Both the position numbers and the translations under genes were made by a program. This document shows, in pieces, positions 18,674 to 27,364 of a stretch of 64,000 nucleotides of DNA. Within the stretch, counting starts at the first letter, position 1. Each line of letters starts with the position of its first letter. The stretch comes from Loki-b32 sp048885765 (lineage in GTDB: Archaea > Asgardarchaeota > Lokiarchaeia > Sigyniarchaeales > SOKP01): the NCBI GenBank assembly GCA_048885765.1, contig JBHLLI010000003.1, positions 1-64,000 of the forward strand, read 5' to 3'. The notes beneath the pieces are model-generated. The model worked only from the letters and a program-made list of their open reading frames with translations, made no database searches and was not told the DNA's origin.

Positions 18674-19444
18674 CTATTTAAATCCCTGACAGAAAGCATC
18701 TACATTTTTGGGTAGAACAGAATGATTATATCCACCCTCTAAGAGAGCATAACGTCTTCCTTTACATAATTTTTCTGAATATTCCTTCATTAATTTGCCT
18801 AATTCTGTATAATCTTCTGGATATAAGAGATGACCCCAATCATCGATACCTTGGTCAAATCCTGCGCTTGCCACAAAAATATCAATGTCTTCTAGATTTT
18901 TCATATATGATTTAACTTCCTTAATATAACCAGTTCTCCCACTAGAATAGGGATTTAGAATCTTTACACGAAAATCATCATTTCTATTAGCTAAAATGTT
19001 GATGTTTCCATCACCAGTATGAAGATCAAAATCTAAAACAAATGCTGACTTTATTTTCCCTTCTGAATATAATTTCAGTAAACTAATGCTTATATTATTA
19101 AAATAACAAAACCCCCAACATGAGTCTGCTGAAGCGTGATGACCTGGTGGTCTTATTACAGCAAAAATCGGATTACCTTTAAATCCTTCTTCAGCAGCCA
19201 TTATTGCCCCTCCAGCAGCTAATGAAGCTAATTCATATAATAACAAATTATTTTTTATATTTTGAAGGTGCCTTTTGGTGTGAGCTCTCATAATATCCTC
19301 ATCCGTTGCAGGATTAGGGGTTATAATCTCATATTCTTTATTTTCTGAGATCACTTTCATAATACCTTCCAAGCGCCCCACAGCAGCAGCAGGGTCCCAA
19401 GCATATTCAGAATTATAGTATTTTTCATGAAATACGATTTTCAT
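18674..19444 (-). CDS. HDAC-fold deacetylase (acetylpolyamine/histone deacetylase family)
   Basis: The 256-residue protein has all key residues of the arginase/deacetylase fold. These are the paired histidines in RPPGHHAS (His102, His103), zinc ligands Asp140 and His142 in LDFDLHTGDG, Asp197 in SAGFDQGIDDWG, and the transition-state tyrosine (Tyr239) in LEGGYN. It is shorter than typical 340-residue class II-like enzymes. Where many HDACs have D-x-HHGNG, it has D-x-HTGDG. Archaeal members deacetylate acetylpolyamines or proteins; the substrate is unclear. It is divergent from the ferredoxin gene at 19545. Confidence 0.88.
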   Translation of the reverse strand: MKIVFHEKYYNSEYAWDPAAAVGRLEGIMKVISENKEYEIITPNPATDEDIMRAHTKRHLQNIKNNLLLYELASLAAGGAIMAAEEGFKGNPIFAVIRPPGHHASADSCWGFCYFNNISISLLKLYSEGKIKSAFVLDFDLHTGDGNINILANRNDDFRVKILNPYSSGRTGYIKEVKSYMKNLEDIDIFVASAGFDQGIDDWGHLLYPEDYTELGKLMKEYSEKLCKGRRYALLEGGYNHSVLPKNVDAFCQGFK

Positions 19445-19544
19445 AGTTTTTTCATTATTATTTAATTACATTTAAAAAACCATATGATGAATATTATTTT
19501 AATCATTTTATTAGATTTAATGACCCTAATTACTGAGTGATAAA

Positions 19545-20636
19545 ATGTCTAACGGAGATGATATATATCGTAGTTTGCAGATACATTTAGATCAATTTCC
19601 TATAGGATTGCCTGCAACTCCAACTGGAATTGAAATAAAAGTACTAAAACACCTCTTTACAGATGAAGAAGCTTTTATAGCAACTAAATTAACTTGGGAA
19701 TACGATCCTCTTGAAAAAATTTATGACCGTTTAGACGGAAACCACATTGTTATTGGATCTTTAGAAGTCTTGCTTGATAGTATGATAAAAAAAGGGACTA
19801 TAAAATACAAGAATGTTGATGGTAAAAAACTGTATGCTAATCTTCCCCTTGTGGTAGGTATTTTTGAATATCAGGTTAATAAGCTGACTAAGGAGTTTTT
19901 TGAGGATTTTGATGAGTATTTGATAACTGCGTTTGGAGCGGAATTATTGGGGACGAAAATTTCTCAATTTCGAACTATTCCAGTGAGCAAAAGTGTATCT
20001 TCTGAAACTAGTATTTCAAACTATGATGAGATTAAGCAAGTAATTCAAAATGTTGGAGAACCCATAACTGTAGCAAATTGCGTCTGTCGTCAAAGCCAAG
20101 ATTTATATGATAAGCATTGCAAACAAACTACTCTTAGAGAAACTTGTTTTTATTTTGGAACTACAGGACAATTATTCTTAGATCAAGGATGGGCACGTCA
20201 AGTCAGTAGGGATGAGGCATTAGAAATATTAAATCAAGCTGAAAAAGATGGGTTAGTCTTACAATCTGGAAATACAGAATATCCAGAATTTATCTGTAGT
20301 TGTTGTGGTTGTTGTTGTGCTATACTCACTAAATTGCAGAAGCTCCCAAGGCCATCGAGGGTAATATCAAATAATTTTCAAATTAATATTAATTCAGATT
20401 TATGTGCTGGTTGTGGTACTTGTATTGATAGATGCCAAATAAATGCAATAAAATTAACTGATAAGAAAGCAAAAGTTATATTAAAGAGATGCATAGGATG
20501 TGGTGTTTGCGTTCCTTCCTGTCCTGAAGGTGCAATTCAACTTAGAAAGAAAGAAAATCAAACAATCCCACCTTCTTCAAATCAGGAATTATTTTCTCAA
20601 ATTATGGCTAAAAAGCAAGAATTAAGAAATAAATAA
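19545..20636 (+). CDS. 4Fe-4S ferredoxin-domain protein with winged-helix-like N-terminus (copy B)
   Basis: The 363-residue paralogue of the gene at 3363-4472 has the same order of parts. First comes a winged-helix-like N-terminus (EIKVLKHLFTDEEAFIATKL). Next are middle cysteine clusters (NCVCRQSQDLYDKHC; CSCCGCCC). The C-terminal 2x[4Fe-4S] ferredoxin has CAGCGTCIDRCQINA and CIGCGVCVPSCPEGA. The start ATG at 19545 gives a good match to copy A. Conservation of the unusual middle cysteines in both copies implies that they bind a cofactor. Functional roles are unknown; a redox-responsive regulator or an electron carrier are both possible. Confidence 0.78.
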   Translation: MSNGDDIYRSLQIHLDQFPIGLPATPTGIEIKVLKHLFTDEEAFIATKLTWEYDPLEKIYDRLDGNHIVIGSLEVLLDSMIKKGTIKYKNVDGKKLYANLPLVVGIFEYQVNKLTKEFFEDFDEYLITAFGAELLGTKISQFRTIPVSKSVSSETSISNYDEIKQVIQNVGEPITVANCVCRQSQDLYDKHCKQTTLRETCFYFGTTGQLFLDQGWARQVSRDEALEILNQAEKDGLVLQSGNTEYPEFICSCCGCCCAILTKLQKLPRPSRVISNNFQININSDLCAGCGTCIDRCQINAIKLTDKKAKVILKRCIGCGVCVPSCPEGAIQLRKKENQTIPPSSNQELFSQIMAKKQELRNK

Positions 20637-20655
20637 TAAATCTTTATTACAGTCT

Positions 20656-21489
20656 TTATTTGGAACCATAGGCAAAAATTACAGTTTTTTGAAAAATGTA
20701 TGTTCCTTCATGTTCAAAATCTTGAATTCCGTGTGGTAACACACATTTCTTTAGATCTTTAAGACTATTTGAATCTTGATTTAAAGTATATCTCATTATC
20801 CAAGCCGCGTATTTCATCATTTCCCACCATTCCTCAACAGATTTATAAATTATTTTAAAATTTTTTGGAAGAATTCTAATGTTGTTAAACCCCGCATCTT
20901 TCATCATTAATTTAAACCCAGAAACTGATTCCTTACTATAACTGATACTTAATTTTTCAATTTCATCATTTCTCTTTAATTTTTTATGTCTAAGATATTG
21001 CTGTAATAAACCTCTTGCGACTTCAATATCTTGTTGGAATGCCCATGTACTAAAAGCTGCTTCTCCTTCTGGTTTTAGTACTCTGAAAATTTCTTTCATT
21101 TTCGCATTATTAGTAAGTTGATTTTTTTCAAAATCATATGAATCACTAAAACCGATGAATCCAGATAAAATGTTATCAAAACTATTATCTTCAAAATCTA
21201 GATTACTAGCTTCCATGGTATGAAATTTTACGCTTCCTGTATCAATATTTTTAAATTTATCTCGTGCTTGAGAGAGTCTATCTCCATTCCGATCTATCCC
21301 AACTAAATGGCAATTACCTCCTAATTTATCATTAGCAGCAACTAAGCAAGCTCCGGTCCCTGTCCCAACATCAAGAATCTTTCCATTAGGCTTTAGATTT
21401 GAAAATTTAGCTAATTCTCTTGCAAAATCTGACCAATAATCTAAACTTACAAGTGGTAGATTGTTGATGTTATGATCCATTGGTTTCAT
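20656..21489 (-). CDS. class I SAM-dependent methyltransferase
   Basis: The 277-residue protein has motif I ILDVGTGTGACLVAA, an acidic motif II (HLVGIDRNGDRLSQARDKF), a DNILSGF segment and VLKPEGEAAFSTWAF, the UbiE/Methyltransf_11 pattern. Substrate unknown. The sequence from about residue 150 on, where substrate recognition occurs, is not diagnostic. Start may be M1 or M4. It is convergent with the ferredoxin gene (19-base gap) and in the same direction as the threonine dehydrogenase gene, 90 bases downstream of it. Confidence 0.82.
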   Translation of the reverse strand: MKPMDHNINNLPLVSLDYWSDFARELAKFSNLKPNGKILDVGTGTGACLVAANDKLGGNCHLVGIDRNGDRLSQARDKFKNIDTGSVKFHTMEASNLDFEDNSFDNILSGFIGFSDSYDFEKNQLTNNAKMKEIFRVLKPEGEAAFSTWAFQQDIEVARGLLQQYLRHKKLKRNDEIEKLSISYSKESVSGFKLMMKDAGFNNIRILPKNFKIIYKSVEEWWEMMKYAAWIMRYTLNQDSNSLKDLKKCVLPHGIQDFEHEGTYIFQKTVIFAYGSK

Positions 21490-21579
21490 ATTCTCTTAAA
21501 ATTTATAAAATAAAAGTGCTTTAATCAGTTTAAAATAAAAATAATTTTTATAGTTTAGACTGTTGAACTATAATTGAAC

Positions 21580-22527
21580 CTATTTAAGCCGTTTGCTTAA
21601 GATTTCTATCATATCTTTTGTCATAGAAGCTAGATCAAAGGAAGGATTCCAATTCCATTCTTCTCGCGCTAAAGAGTCATCTATCGATTTTGGCCAAGAA
21701 TCAGCAATATCCTGTCTAAAATCAGGTTTGTAATCGATTTGAAAATCTGGGATGTGCTTTTTAATCTCAGCGGCTATCTCTCCAGCTGAAAAACTCATAC
21801 CTGTAATATTATATACTCGACGTTTTAATTTTGAGTCATCCGCTTCTAAAATATCGATCATGCATTTAAGACAATCTGGCATATACATCATCGGTAGTAC
21901 GGTATCTTCTCTAAGAAAACACGTGTACTTTTTATTATTTATAGCTTCATAGAAAATTTCAACAGCATAGTCGGTAGTCCCCCCTCCTGGAAGGGTTTCG
22001 CTACTTACTATTCCTGGAAGACGCATTGAACGAACATCTAGTCCATACTTCTTATAGTAGTATTCTGCTAAGAGTTCTCCTGCTACTTTAGTGATTCCAT
22101 ACATCGTTGTCGGTTGCAATACCGTAATATTAGGTGTATTATCTCGAGGTGTAGTGGGGCCAAATGCTGCAATGGAACTAGGCCAAATTACATTTTTAAT
22201 GTTATATTTTCTGCTAGCTTCAAGAACATTGATCAAACCGTTCATATTTATATCCCATGCGGTTTGAGGCATTTTTTCTCCCGTTGCAGAAAGAATCGAA
22301 GCCATATGATAAATTGTGTCTATTTCATATTCATAAAAAACTCTCGAGAGACTATTACCTTCTAAAGCATCAAGATAAATTACTGGACCTCCGTTTTTTA
22401 TTATGTCTGGAAGAGGAGTTTTTCTTCCAGTAGCAATTACATTATCACTTCCATACTTTTCTCGCAGAAATGGTACTAATTCACTACCTATTTGTCCTGC
22501 AGCTCCTATTACCAGAATTCTTCTCAT
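21580..22527 (-). CDS. tdh: L-threonine 3-dehydrogenase, SDR type
   Basis: I set the start at the ATG at 22527 (MRRILVIGAAGQIGSELVPF) because a GAGGA Shine-Dalgarno precedes it; the frame is open upstream to 22623. The protein of 315 residues has the Rossmann motif GAAGQIG and the catalytic MYGITK (Tyr-x3-Lys). LPGIVSSETLPGGGTTDYA is a very characteristic block of the short-chain-type threonine dehydrogenases. It oxidises threonine to 2-amino-3-ketobutyrate with NAD+. The gene for the next enzyme, KBL, is divergent 162 bases away, which makes the assignment solid. Confidence 0.9.
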   Translation of the reverse strand: MRRILVIGAAGQIGSELVPFLREKYGSDNVIATGRKTPLPDIIKNGGPVIYLDALEGNSLSRVFYEYEIDTIYHMASILSATGEKMPQTAWDINMNGLINVLEASRKYNIKNVIWPSSIAAFGPTTPRDNTPNITVLQPTTMYGITKVAGELLAEYYYKKYGLDVRSMRLPGIVSSETLPGGGTTDYAVEIFYEAINNKKYTCFLREDTVLPMMYMPDCLKCMIDILEADDSKLKRRVYNITGMSFSAGEIAAEIKKHIPDFQIDYKPDFRQDIADSWPKSIDDSLAREEWNWNPSFDLASMTKDMIEILSKRLK

Positions 22528-22688
22528 TTTCCTCAATCTTTGAATATTTAAATTATTAGTATAATTCATAATTAACTCCATAAAAAAAGGTTTATTCAAA
22601 TAAATCCCATCATAAACCCTCAAAAATAGGATAGGTAAAACTCAAATACTTTTCAAAATACACATAAATTATATTTTTACTCACTTAT

Positions 22689-23900
22689 TTGAAAAAAAAT
22701 TATGGTGATATGATGAAAAGAGATCCGGTTTCGTTTCTTAAGGAGGAAATGACCGACTTACGGAACCAAAATTTGGAGTGGGTCATTAGATATCTTGAAC
22801 AAGGATCTAAGCCTCATTGTGTAGTGGATGGAAAAGAAGTCTTAATGCTCAATACGAATAACTATCTTGGTCTTGCGACACATCCAAGAATAATTGAAGC
22901 GTCCATAGACGCTACAAAGAAATATGGGGCTGGAGCAGGAGCTGTTCCTGTTATTGCAGGTTCATTTGATTTAACAAGGCAATTTGAAGAAAAATTTGCA
23001 GAATTCAAAGAAGTAGAAGCATCAATCCTTTGTCAAACAGGGTTCGCTGTGAATTCAGGATTAATCCCTATGCTTGTTGGGAAACCTGATATAGTAGTAT
23101 CTGATGAATTGAATCACGGTTCTATTATTGATGGAGTTAGATTATCTGGAGCTAAGAGAATAATATATAAACATTGTGATGTTGGGGATTTAGAAAGACA
23201 GTTGAGAGAAGCTGAAAAAGAGGGAGCAAGAAGAATTTGTATTATAACTGATGGTGTCTTCAGTATGGATGGAGATATGGCTCCTTTAGATAGGATTACT
23301 AAAGTCGCTGAAGAATTCGGAGCTATGATATTCGTTGACGACTGTCATGGAGAAGGAGTACTTGGAGAAGGTAGAGGTATTGTAGCTCATTTCAATTTAC
23401 AAGGTAAAGTTCATGTAGAAGGGGGATCGATGAGTAAGGGATTTGGAGTTTTTGGAGGGACTGTAGCAGGTTCAAGGGAATTAATTGAATTTTGTAAAAA
23501 TAAGAGTCGAACTTATCTTCTAAGTACTGCACATCCACCAGGAGTAGTAGCCGCAAATAAGGCTTCAATAGAAGTTGTTGAAAGTGAACCTGAACATGTT
23601 AAAAGAGTTTGGGAACATACAAATTACTTTAAGAAAGAAGTTCAGAGTATGGGATATAATACAGGAAATTCTCAGACTCCAATCATACCCTTGATAATTG
23701 GTGATCCTGGAAAAGCTCAAGAACTTGCTAGAATCCTTTTTGAAGAAGAAAATGTTTATGGTACTCCAATTGTATTTCCTATGGTCGCCAGAGAACTTTC
23801 CAGAATTAGAGTTCAAATGAATGCTTTACTTACTAAAGATGATTTAACAATGGCTTTAAGTGCCATTGAAAAAGTAGGAAAAAAATTAGATATTATTTAA
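22689..23900 (+). CDS. kbl: 2-amino-3-ketobutyrate CoA ligase (glycine C-acetyltransferase)
   Basis: The 403-residue alpha-oxoamine synthase is PLP-dependent. The lysine that binds PLP is in EGGSMSKGFGVFGG (about Lys250), with conserved LNTNNYLGLATHP and FVDDCHGEGVLGEG. KBL cleaves 2-amino-3-ketobutyrate with CoA to glycine and acetyl-CoA. Other family members (AKB, SPT, BioF) are close in sequence, but the divergent threonine dehydrogenase gene supports KBL. Frame position 22689 is TTG; ATG at 22710 or 22713, preceded by GGTGAT, is a good alternative start. Confidence 0.9.
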   Translation: MKKNYGDMMKRDPVSFLKEEMTDLRNQNLEWVIRYLEQGSKPHCVVDGKEVLMLNTNNYLGLATHPRIIEASIDATKKYGAGAGAVPVIAGSFDLTRQFEEKFAEFKEVEASILCQTGFAVNSGLIPMLVGKPDIVVSDELNHGSIIDGVRLSGAKRIIYKHCDVGDLERQLREAEKEGARRICIITDGVFSMDGDMAPLDRITKVAEEFGAMIFVDDCHGEGVLGEGRGIVAHFNLQGKVHVEGGSMSKGFGVFGGTVAGSRELIEFCKNKSRTYLLSTAHPPGVVAANKASIEVVESEPEHVKRVWEHTNYFKKEVQSMGYNTGNSQTPIIPLIIGDPGKAQELARILFEEENVYGTPIVFPMVARELSRIRVQMNALLTKDDLTMALSAIEKVGKKLDII

Positions 23901-23902
23901 TT

Positions 23903-24760
23903 TTATTTTATTTTTTTTATGTTTTTTCTTTTGATTAATATTACTGTTAAGATTCCTATTACTCCTAAGATAATGGAAAATTCATATCCAGGTATTCCGC
24001 CACCACCAGAAGAGCCTTGATCAATTACATTAAAAGTATAATCTATTCTCTTATACCCTATACTAAGCATGCTTAGATCAAAACTTGTTAGAGAATAGGA
24101 TTTTACTTTTCCATTTAAACCAGCGACATAAGTGTTATTTTCATATGTACTTGACGTAGTAGCAATAATATCGGTTGAAGTCACTGTTATGATAGTCAAA
24201 TCATAAAGTGAAACACCAACAATTTCAGCCCCCGGACCAAGAGAATTATCGATATAATCTATAAAAGATCCAGAATCACTTGTAAAGAAATTATTTTTAT
24301 CAACGAAGTAAGTATCAGAAGCTAAATGAAATTGTCGCATCGCATATGTGACTGTCTCACGATATAATATGAAAAAGAAATAGATCTCTGTGAATATTCT
24401 GTCTGCGACTAAAATTCTCATATTTCTATAAAGTTCTGTTGAAGATTTTTCCGTGTATTCTACTTGTACTATTACTTCTACGCTACTTGTGTTTAGAACC
24501 ATTGAAGCAGGCTTTGTAGGGAAATTGTCGTCCATATAAGTTGGTACCACCACCCAATATCCACTGAACTCGTATAGATTAAAGAGATTTGAATCTGCTC
24601 TCGAATTATCTGTTAAGGTCATAGAATTAGTTAAGCGATAATTAATTGTTATACCAGCCTCTGGAAACCATTGAGGTTCTGCTGCATTACCAGATGATAC
24701 CAAATTTATTCCTAATAAACTAATTAATAATACTAAAAAAGCAATTTTTTTTTTCTGCAT
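23903..24760 (-). CDS. exported protein with PGY-type C-terminal sorting signal (Loki-CTERM-like)
   Basis: This 285-residue protein has a signal peptide at residues 1-27 (KKKIAFLVLLISLLGINLVS). The mature part is polar, threonine/serine-rich and beta-like. The C-terminus is tripartite: a glycine-rich linker (SSGGGG), the IPGYEF motif at about 256-261, a 17-residue hydrophobic segment, and a basic tail (KRKNIKKIK). This is the pattern of archaeal PGF/PGY-CTERM substrates processed by archaeosortase, and matches the Loki-type signal. An archaeosortase is encoded at 42590. Function of the mature domain is unknown. It converges on kbl with a 2-base gap. Confidence 0.75.
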   Translation of the reverse strand: MQKKKIAFLVLLISLLGINLVSSGNAAEPQWFPEAGITINYRLTNSMTLTDNSRADSNLFNLYEFSGYWVVVPTYMDDNFPTKPASMVLNTSSVEVIVQVEYTEKSSTELYRNMRILVADRIFTEIYFFFILYRETVTYAMRQFHLASDTYFVDKNNFFTSDSGSFIDYIDNSLGPGAEIVGVSLYDLTIITVTSTDIIATTSSTYENNTYVAGLNGKVKSYSLTSFDLSMLSIGYKRIDYTFNVIDQGSSGGGGIPGYEFSIILGVIGILTVILIKRKNIKKIK

Positions 24761-24992
24761 ATTAATACCACCCTAATTAGAATAAATAATATTTGCTTTC
24801 CGAGTTTAAAAAAGTTTCGTTGAATACGATTATTTTTTTATTTTTGTGCAAAAATTTTTCTTTGTTTTTGATATACTAGCATTTTAATTCATTTATATGT
24901 TAAAACATTTAAAGAAAAAGAATATACTAACTATACAAATGAAAGCAACTGAGTTTACTATATTTTCGTAATAAATAAGAAAAAAAACAGAT

Positions 24993-25580
24993 TTATAATG
25001 GTTTTGCTAAAATTGCTTTAACTCTAAGTTGATCGAATAAACTTGTTGGCATTGCTTTTATCAAGCATACTGTATCCGCACCGCGTCCAGTTCCTCCTAA
25101 ACAAATGACATCCTTTTCTATGTCCTTAATTAGCCCTGCGTCAGCAGCCATAGTTGCTATCTCCATACATACTTTTACCCCCTGACTAAAATTAGTTCGA
25201 AGATATTTAGCTATGATCTCTACAGGTAGCCACTGATTCATTGATTTTCGTGCACTCCTCTCAATACCGGCCATCCCATGAGTCCCCGAAAAGACTGTTA
25301 AACCTTGCTCCCTTAAGTTTTTTATTAAATCTTCTGAAAATTCTTGTCGTTTTTGAAGTCCACCGAAATAATATGAATGAGTAATAATTATAATATTGTA
25401 CTTCTTTGGATTAAAGTACTCTAGTGCTTTTGAGGCAGTACTTCCTGTTGTACTAGCAATAATGATTTCTTTAATATCAAGTTGCTCAGAATATTTCTTA
25501 GCAATCTCTAATGCTTTACTAGTGTTTTGGGGTCCACCCTTCTCAAAATAAATACCTTCAATATTCAGATCTGTCATCAT
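24993..25580 (-). CDS. stand-alone pyruvate kinase C-terminal-domain protein
   Basis: The 195-residue protein has the alpha/beta fold of the pyruvate kinase C-domain (PF02887-like) without the kinase barrel. It begins with EIAKKYSEQL and IIIASTTGSTASKALEYF, the typical domain start, and ends in VICLGGTGRGADTVCLIKA. Small proteins of this kind occur in archaea and Clostridia; they are not pyruvate kinases, and the ligand-binding role (allosteric-type phosphate site) is only inferred. It is divergent from the MFS transporter gene. Confidence 0.72.
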   Translation of the reverse strand: MMTDLNIEGIYFEKGGPQNTSKALEIAKKYSEQLDIKEIIIASTTGSTASKALEYFNPKKYNIIIITHSYYFGGLQKRQEFSEDLIKNLREQGLTVFSGTHGMAGIERSARKSMNQWLPVEIIAKYLRTNFSQGVKVCMEIATMAADAGLIKDIEKDVICLGGTGRGADTVCLIKAMPTSLFDQLRVKAILAKPL

Positions 25581-25738
25581 ACATCAAAATTAATTTCCTA
25601 ATATAATGTAAGAACATCATTCCTAATAAATAAACGGTATTATGGGCATTTCTAAATTAGATGAGAAGTGAAATAGTTTTAAATAGATCAAAATTTAAGT
25701 ACACTTAATTAAAATTTTGCTTAAAATTAGTAAAAAAC

Positions 25739-27157
25739 GTGGGATATTATATGAGTGAAAGAAAGATTTCATTAAAAGAGAAAATACTTTTTGGTTTAAG
25801 TGGTTTCCCTGATCAGTTGACTTATCAAGCTTTTACTATTTACGTTTTTACATTTTATTTCGCAGTGGTTGGTCTTTCAATAGCAGAAATGTGGATTGGA
25901 TTTGTACTATGGGGTATTTGGAATATGTTTAATGATCCTCTATTAGGGGCATTAAGTGAAAGAACCAAACAAAAAGGTAAATTGGGAAAACGGAAATTTT
26001 ATTTGATAATTTCATTTGTTCCATTATCATTGATAATGATCTTTTTATATACAGCGCCATCAAATTTTAAATTCTGGTATTTTTTGTTTATAATTTTTAC
26101 CTTTGAATTGTTTTATACAATGTTTTCAGTAAATACAAATGCTATATTTCCTGAAATGTTTCCAACCGAAAAGCAAAGGTCAGATGTCAATATCTTCATA
26201 AAGATTTTTACATTGATTGCTATAATCCTTGCCTCTATACTTCCGACTCTAATTATTAGTCCATTAGTACCAACTAGCTACCCACCTGATCCATTAGAAG
26301 CTGCTGCAATTCAATCCAACTATATCATTTCAGGGATAATTCTAGGTTCAATTGTTCTTATTATGGCAATATTATTTATTTTTTTTGGGGTAAATGAAAA
26401 AGAAGAACAAGAAACTGATCATGCTAAAAGACCAGGTTTTTTTAAATCTTTGAAAATAACATTTTCAAATAGAACATTCTTAAAATTTACTTTTGGGAAT
26501 ATGCTTATTTGGTATTGTCTAAATGTCTTATTAACAGCATTTCCATTATTTTCTGTTTTTGTTCTTGGGAGAACTGAAGGAGAATTCTTAATAGGAGTAA
26601 CATTGGCGTTAGCACTTATTGGTGCTGCAATTTTTATGCCTTTACAAGCTAAGATTGCATCAAAATATGGAACACGTAAAGGATTAATATTTGGACTTGC
26701 CATATGGATTGTTTCTTTATTTCCCTTAATCTTTTTGGGAGATAATGAAATTAGTAGGATATTATCCTTGGTGATATTCTTTATAGCTGGATTTGGATTA
26801 TCTGCAGCTTTATTTTTCGTTGATTTAATTCATGGTGATGTAATTGATCAAGATGCCCTTAAATTTGGAGTAAAAAGAGCAGCTAGTTACTATGGTGTAA
26901 ATGCTTTTATACACAGGTTTTCAATGATCCTAGGTATTACTACAATTGCAATTGTTTTTTCTGGAACTGGGTGGAGTACTTATACACCAATTCCTACAGA
27001 TCCATTCCTAATCGAACTAGGATTAAAAGCAATAATGTTTCTGTTTCCTGCTATAGCACTTGTAGGTTCAATTCTTTTCTGGAAATACTACGATTTACAC
27101 GGTGAAAAACTTAGATTGATGAGAGAGGAATTGGATAAACATCCTGAATTAAAATAA
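25739..27157 (+). CDS. MFS transporter of the GPH/melibiose-like family
   Basis: The 472-residue protein has about 12 membrane helices. The conserved motif GIWNMFNDPLLGALSERTKQKGKLGKRK after TM2 is the GPH-type (glycoside-pentoside-hexuronide) loop; note the LGxRKxY pattern. A second half starts about residue 245. These are cation-sugar or lipid-type symporters; substrate unknown. Start is either GTG at 25739 or ATG at 25751. It is monocistronic and followed by a BKACE gene fossil on the other strand. Confidence 0.8.
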   Translation: MGYYMSERKISLKEKILFGLSGFPDQLTYQAFTIYVFTFYFAVVGLSIAEMWIGFVLWGIWNMFNDPLLGALSERTKQKGKLGKRKFYLIISFVPLSLIMIFLYTAPSNFKFWYFLFIIFTFELFYTMFSVNTNAIFPEMFPTEKQRSDVNIFIKIFTLIAIILASILPTLIISPLVPTSYPPDPLEAAAIQSNYIISGIILGSIVLIMAILFIFFGVNEKEEQETDHAKRPGFFKSLKITFSNRTFLKFTFGNMLIWYCLNVLLTAFPLFSVFVLGRTEGEFLIGVTLALALIGAAIFMPLQAKIASKYGTRKGLIFGLAIWIVSLFPLIFLGDNEISRILSLVIFFIAGFGLSAALFFVDLIHGDVIDQDALKFGVKRAASYYGVNAFIHRFSMILGITTIAIVFSGTGWSTYTPIPTDPFLIELGLKAIMFLFPAIALVGSILFWKYYDLHGEKLRLMREELDKHPELK

Positions 27158-27173
27158 TTATTTTTATTTTTTT

Positions 27174-27362
27174 TTATTTATTTTGTCCTAACTTTATTCT
27201 GGCATCATCCACAGTAGCTGCTTATCTTCCAAGTTTCTTAGCTAATCTGACCATTCTGATTATTAATTGTGCATTAATTTGAATCATTTCTCATTTTCGA
27301 TAATATAGAATATCTTCCAAACCAGTACATAGATTTCCTCACATACATAAAGCAATTGTATT
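27174..27362 (-). pseudogene. decayed 3' end of a BKACE gene
   Basis: Read on the reverse strand, this segment aligns without gaps to the C-terminal 60 or so codons of the intact BKACE gene at 28347-29276. TGLEDILYYRK, then NAQLIIRMVRLAKKLGR, then AATVDDARIKLG correspond to TGLEDTVYYKK, NAQLVKRMVKIAKEVGR and ATVDEARAILG. There are three in-frame stops: TGA twice where glycine codons stand in the intact gene, and TAA where glutamate GAA stands. It abuts the 3' end of the dehydrogenase gene at 27365. I infer a tandem-duplicated BKACE of which only the tail remains. Confidence 0.85.
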
Positions 27363-27364
27363 GG

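Noticed and set aside
24897..24971. 25-codon frame on the + strand in the gap between the exported protein and the pyruvate kinase-like gene
   Set aside because: Composition is like the surrounding non-coding DNA and no ribosome-binding site is present.
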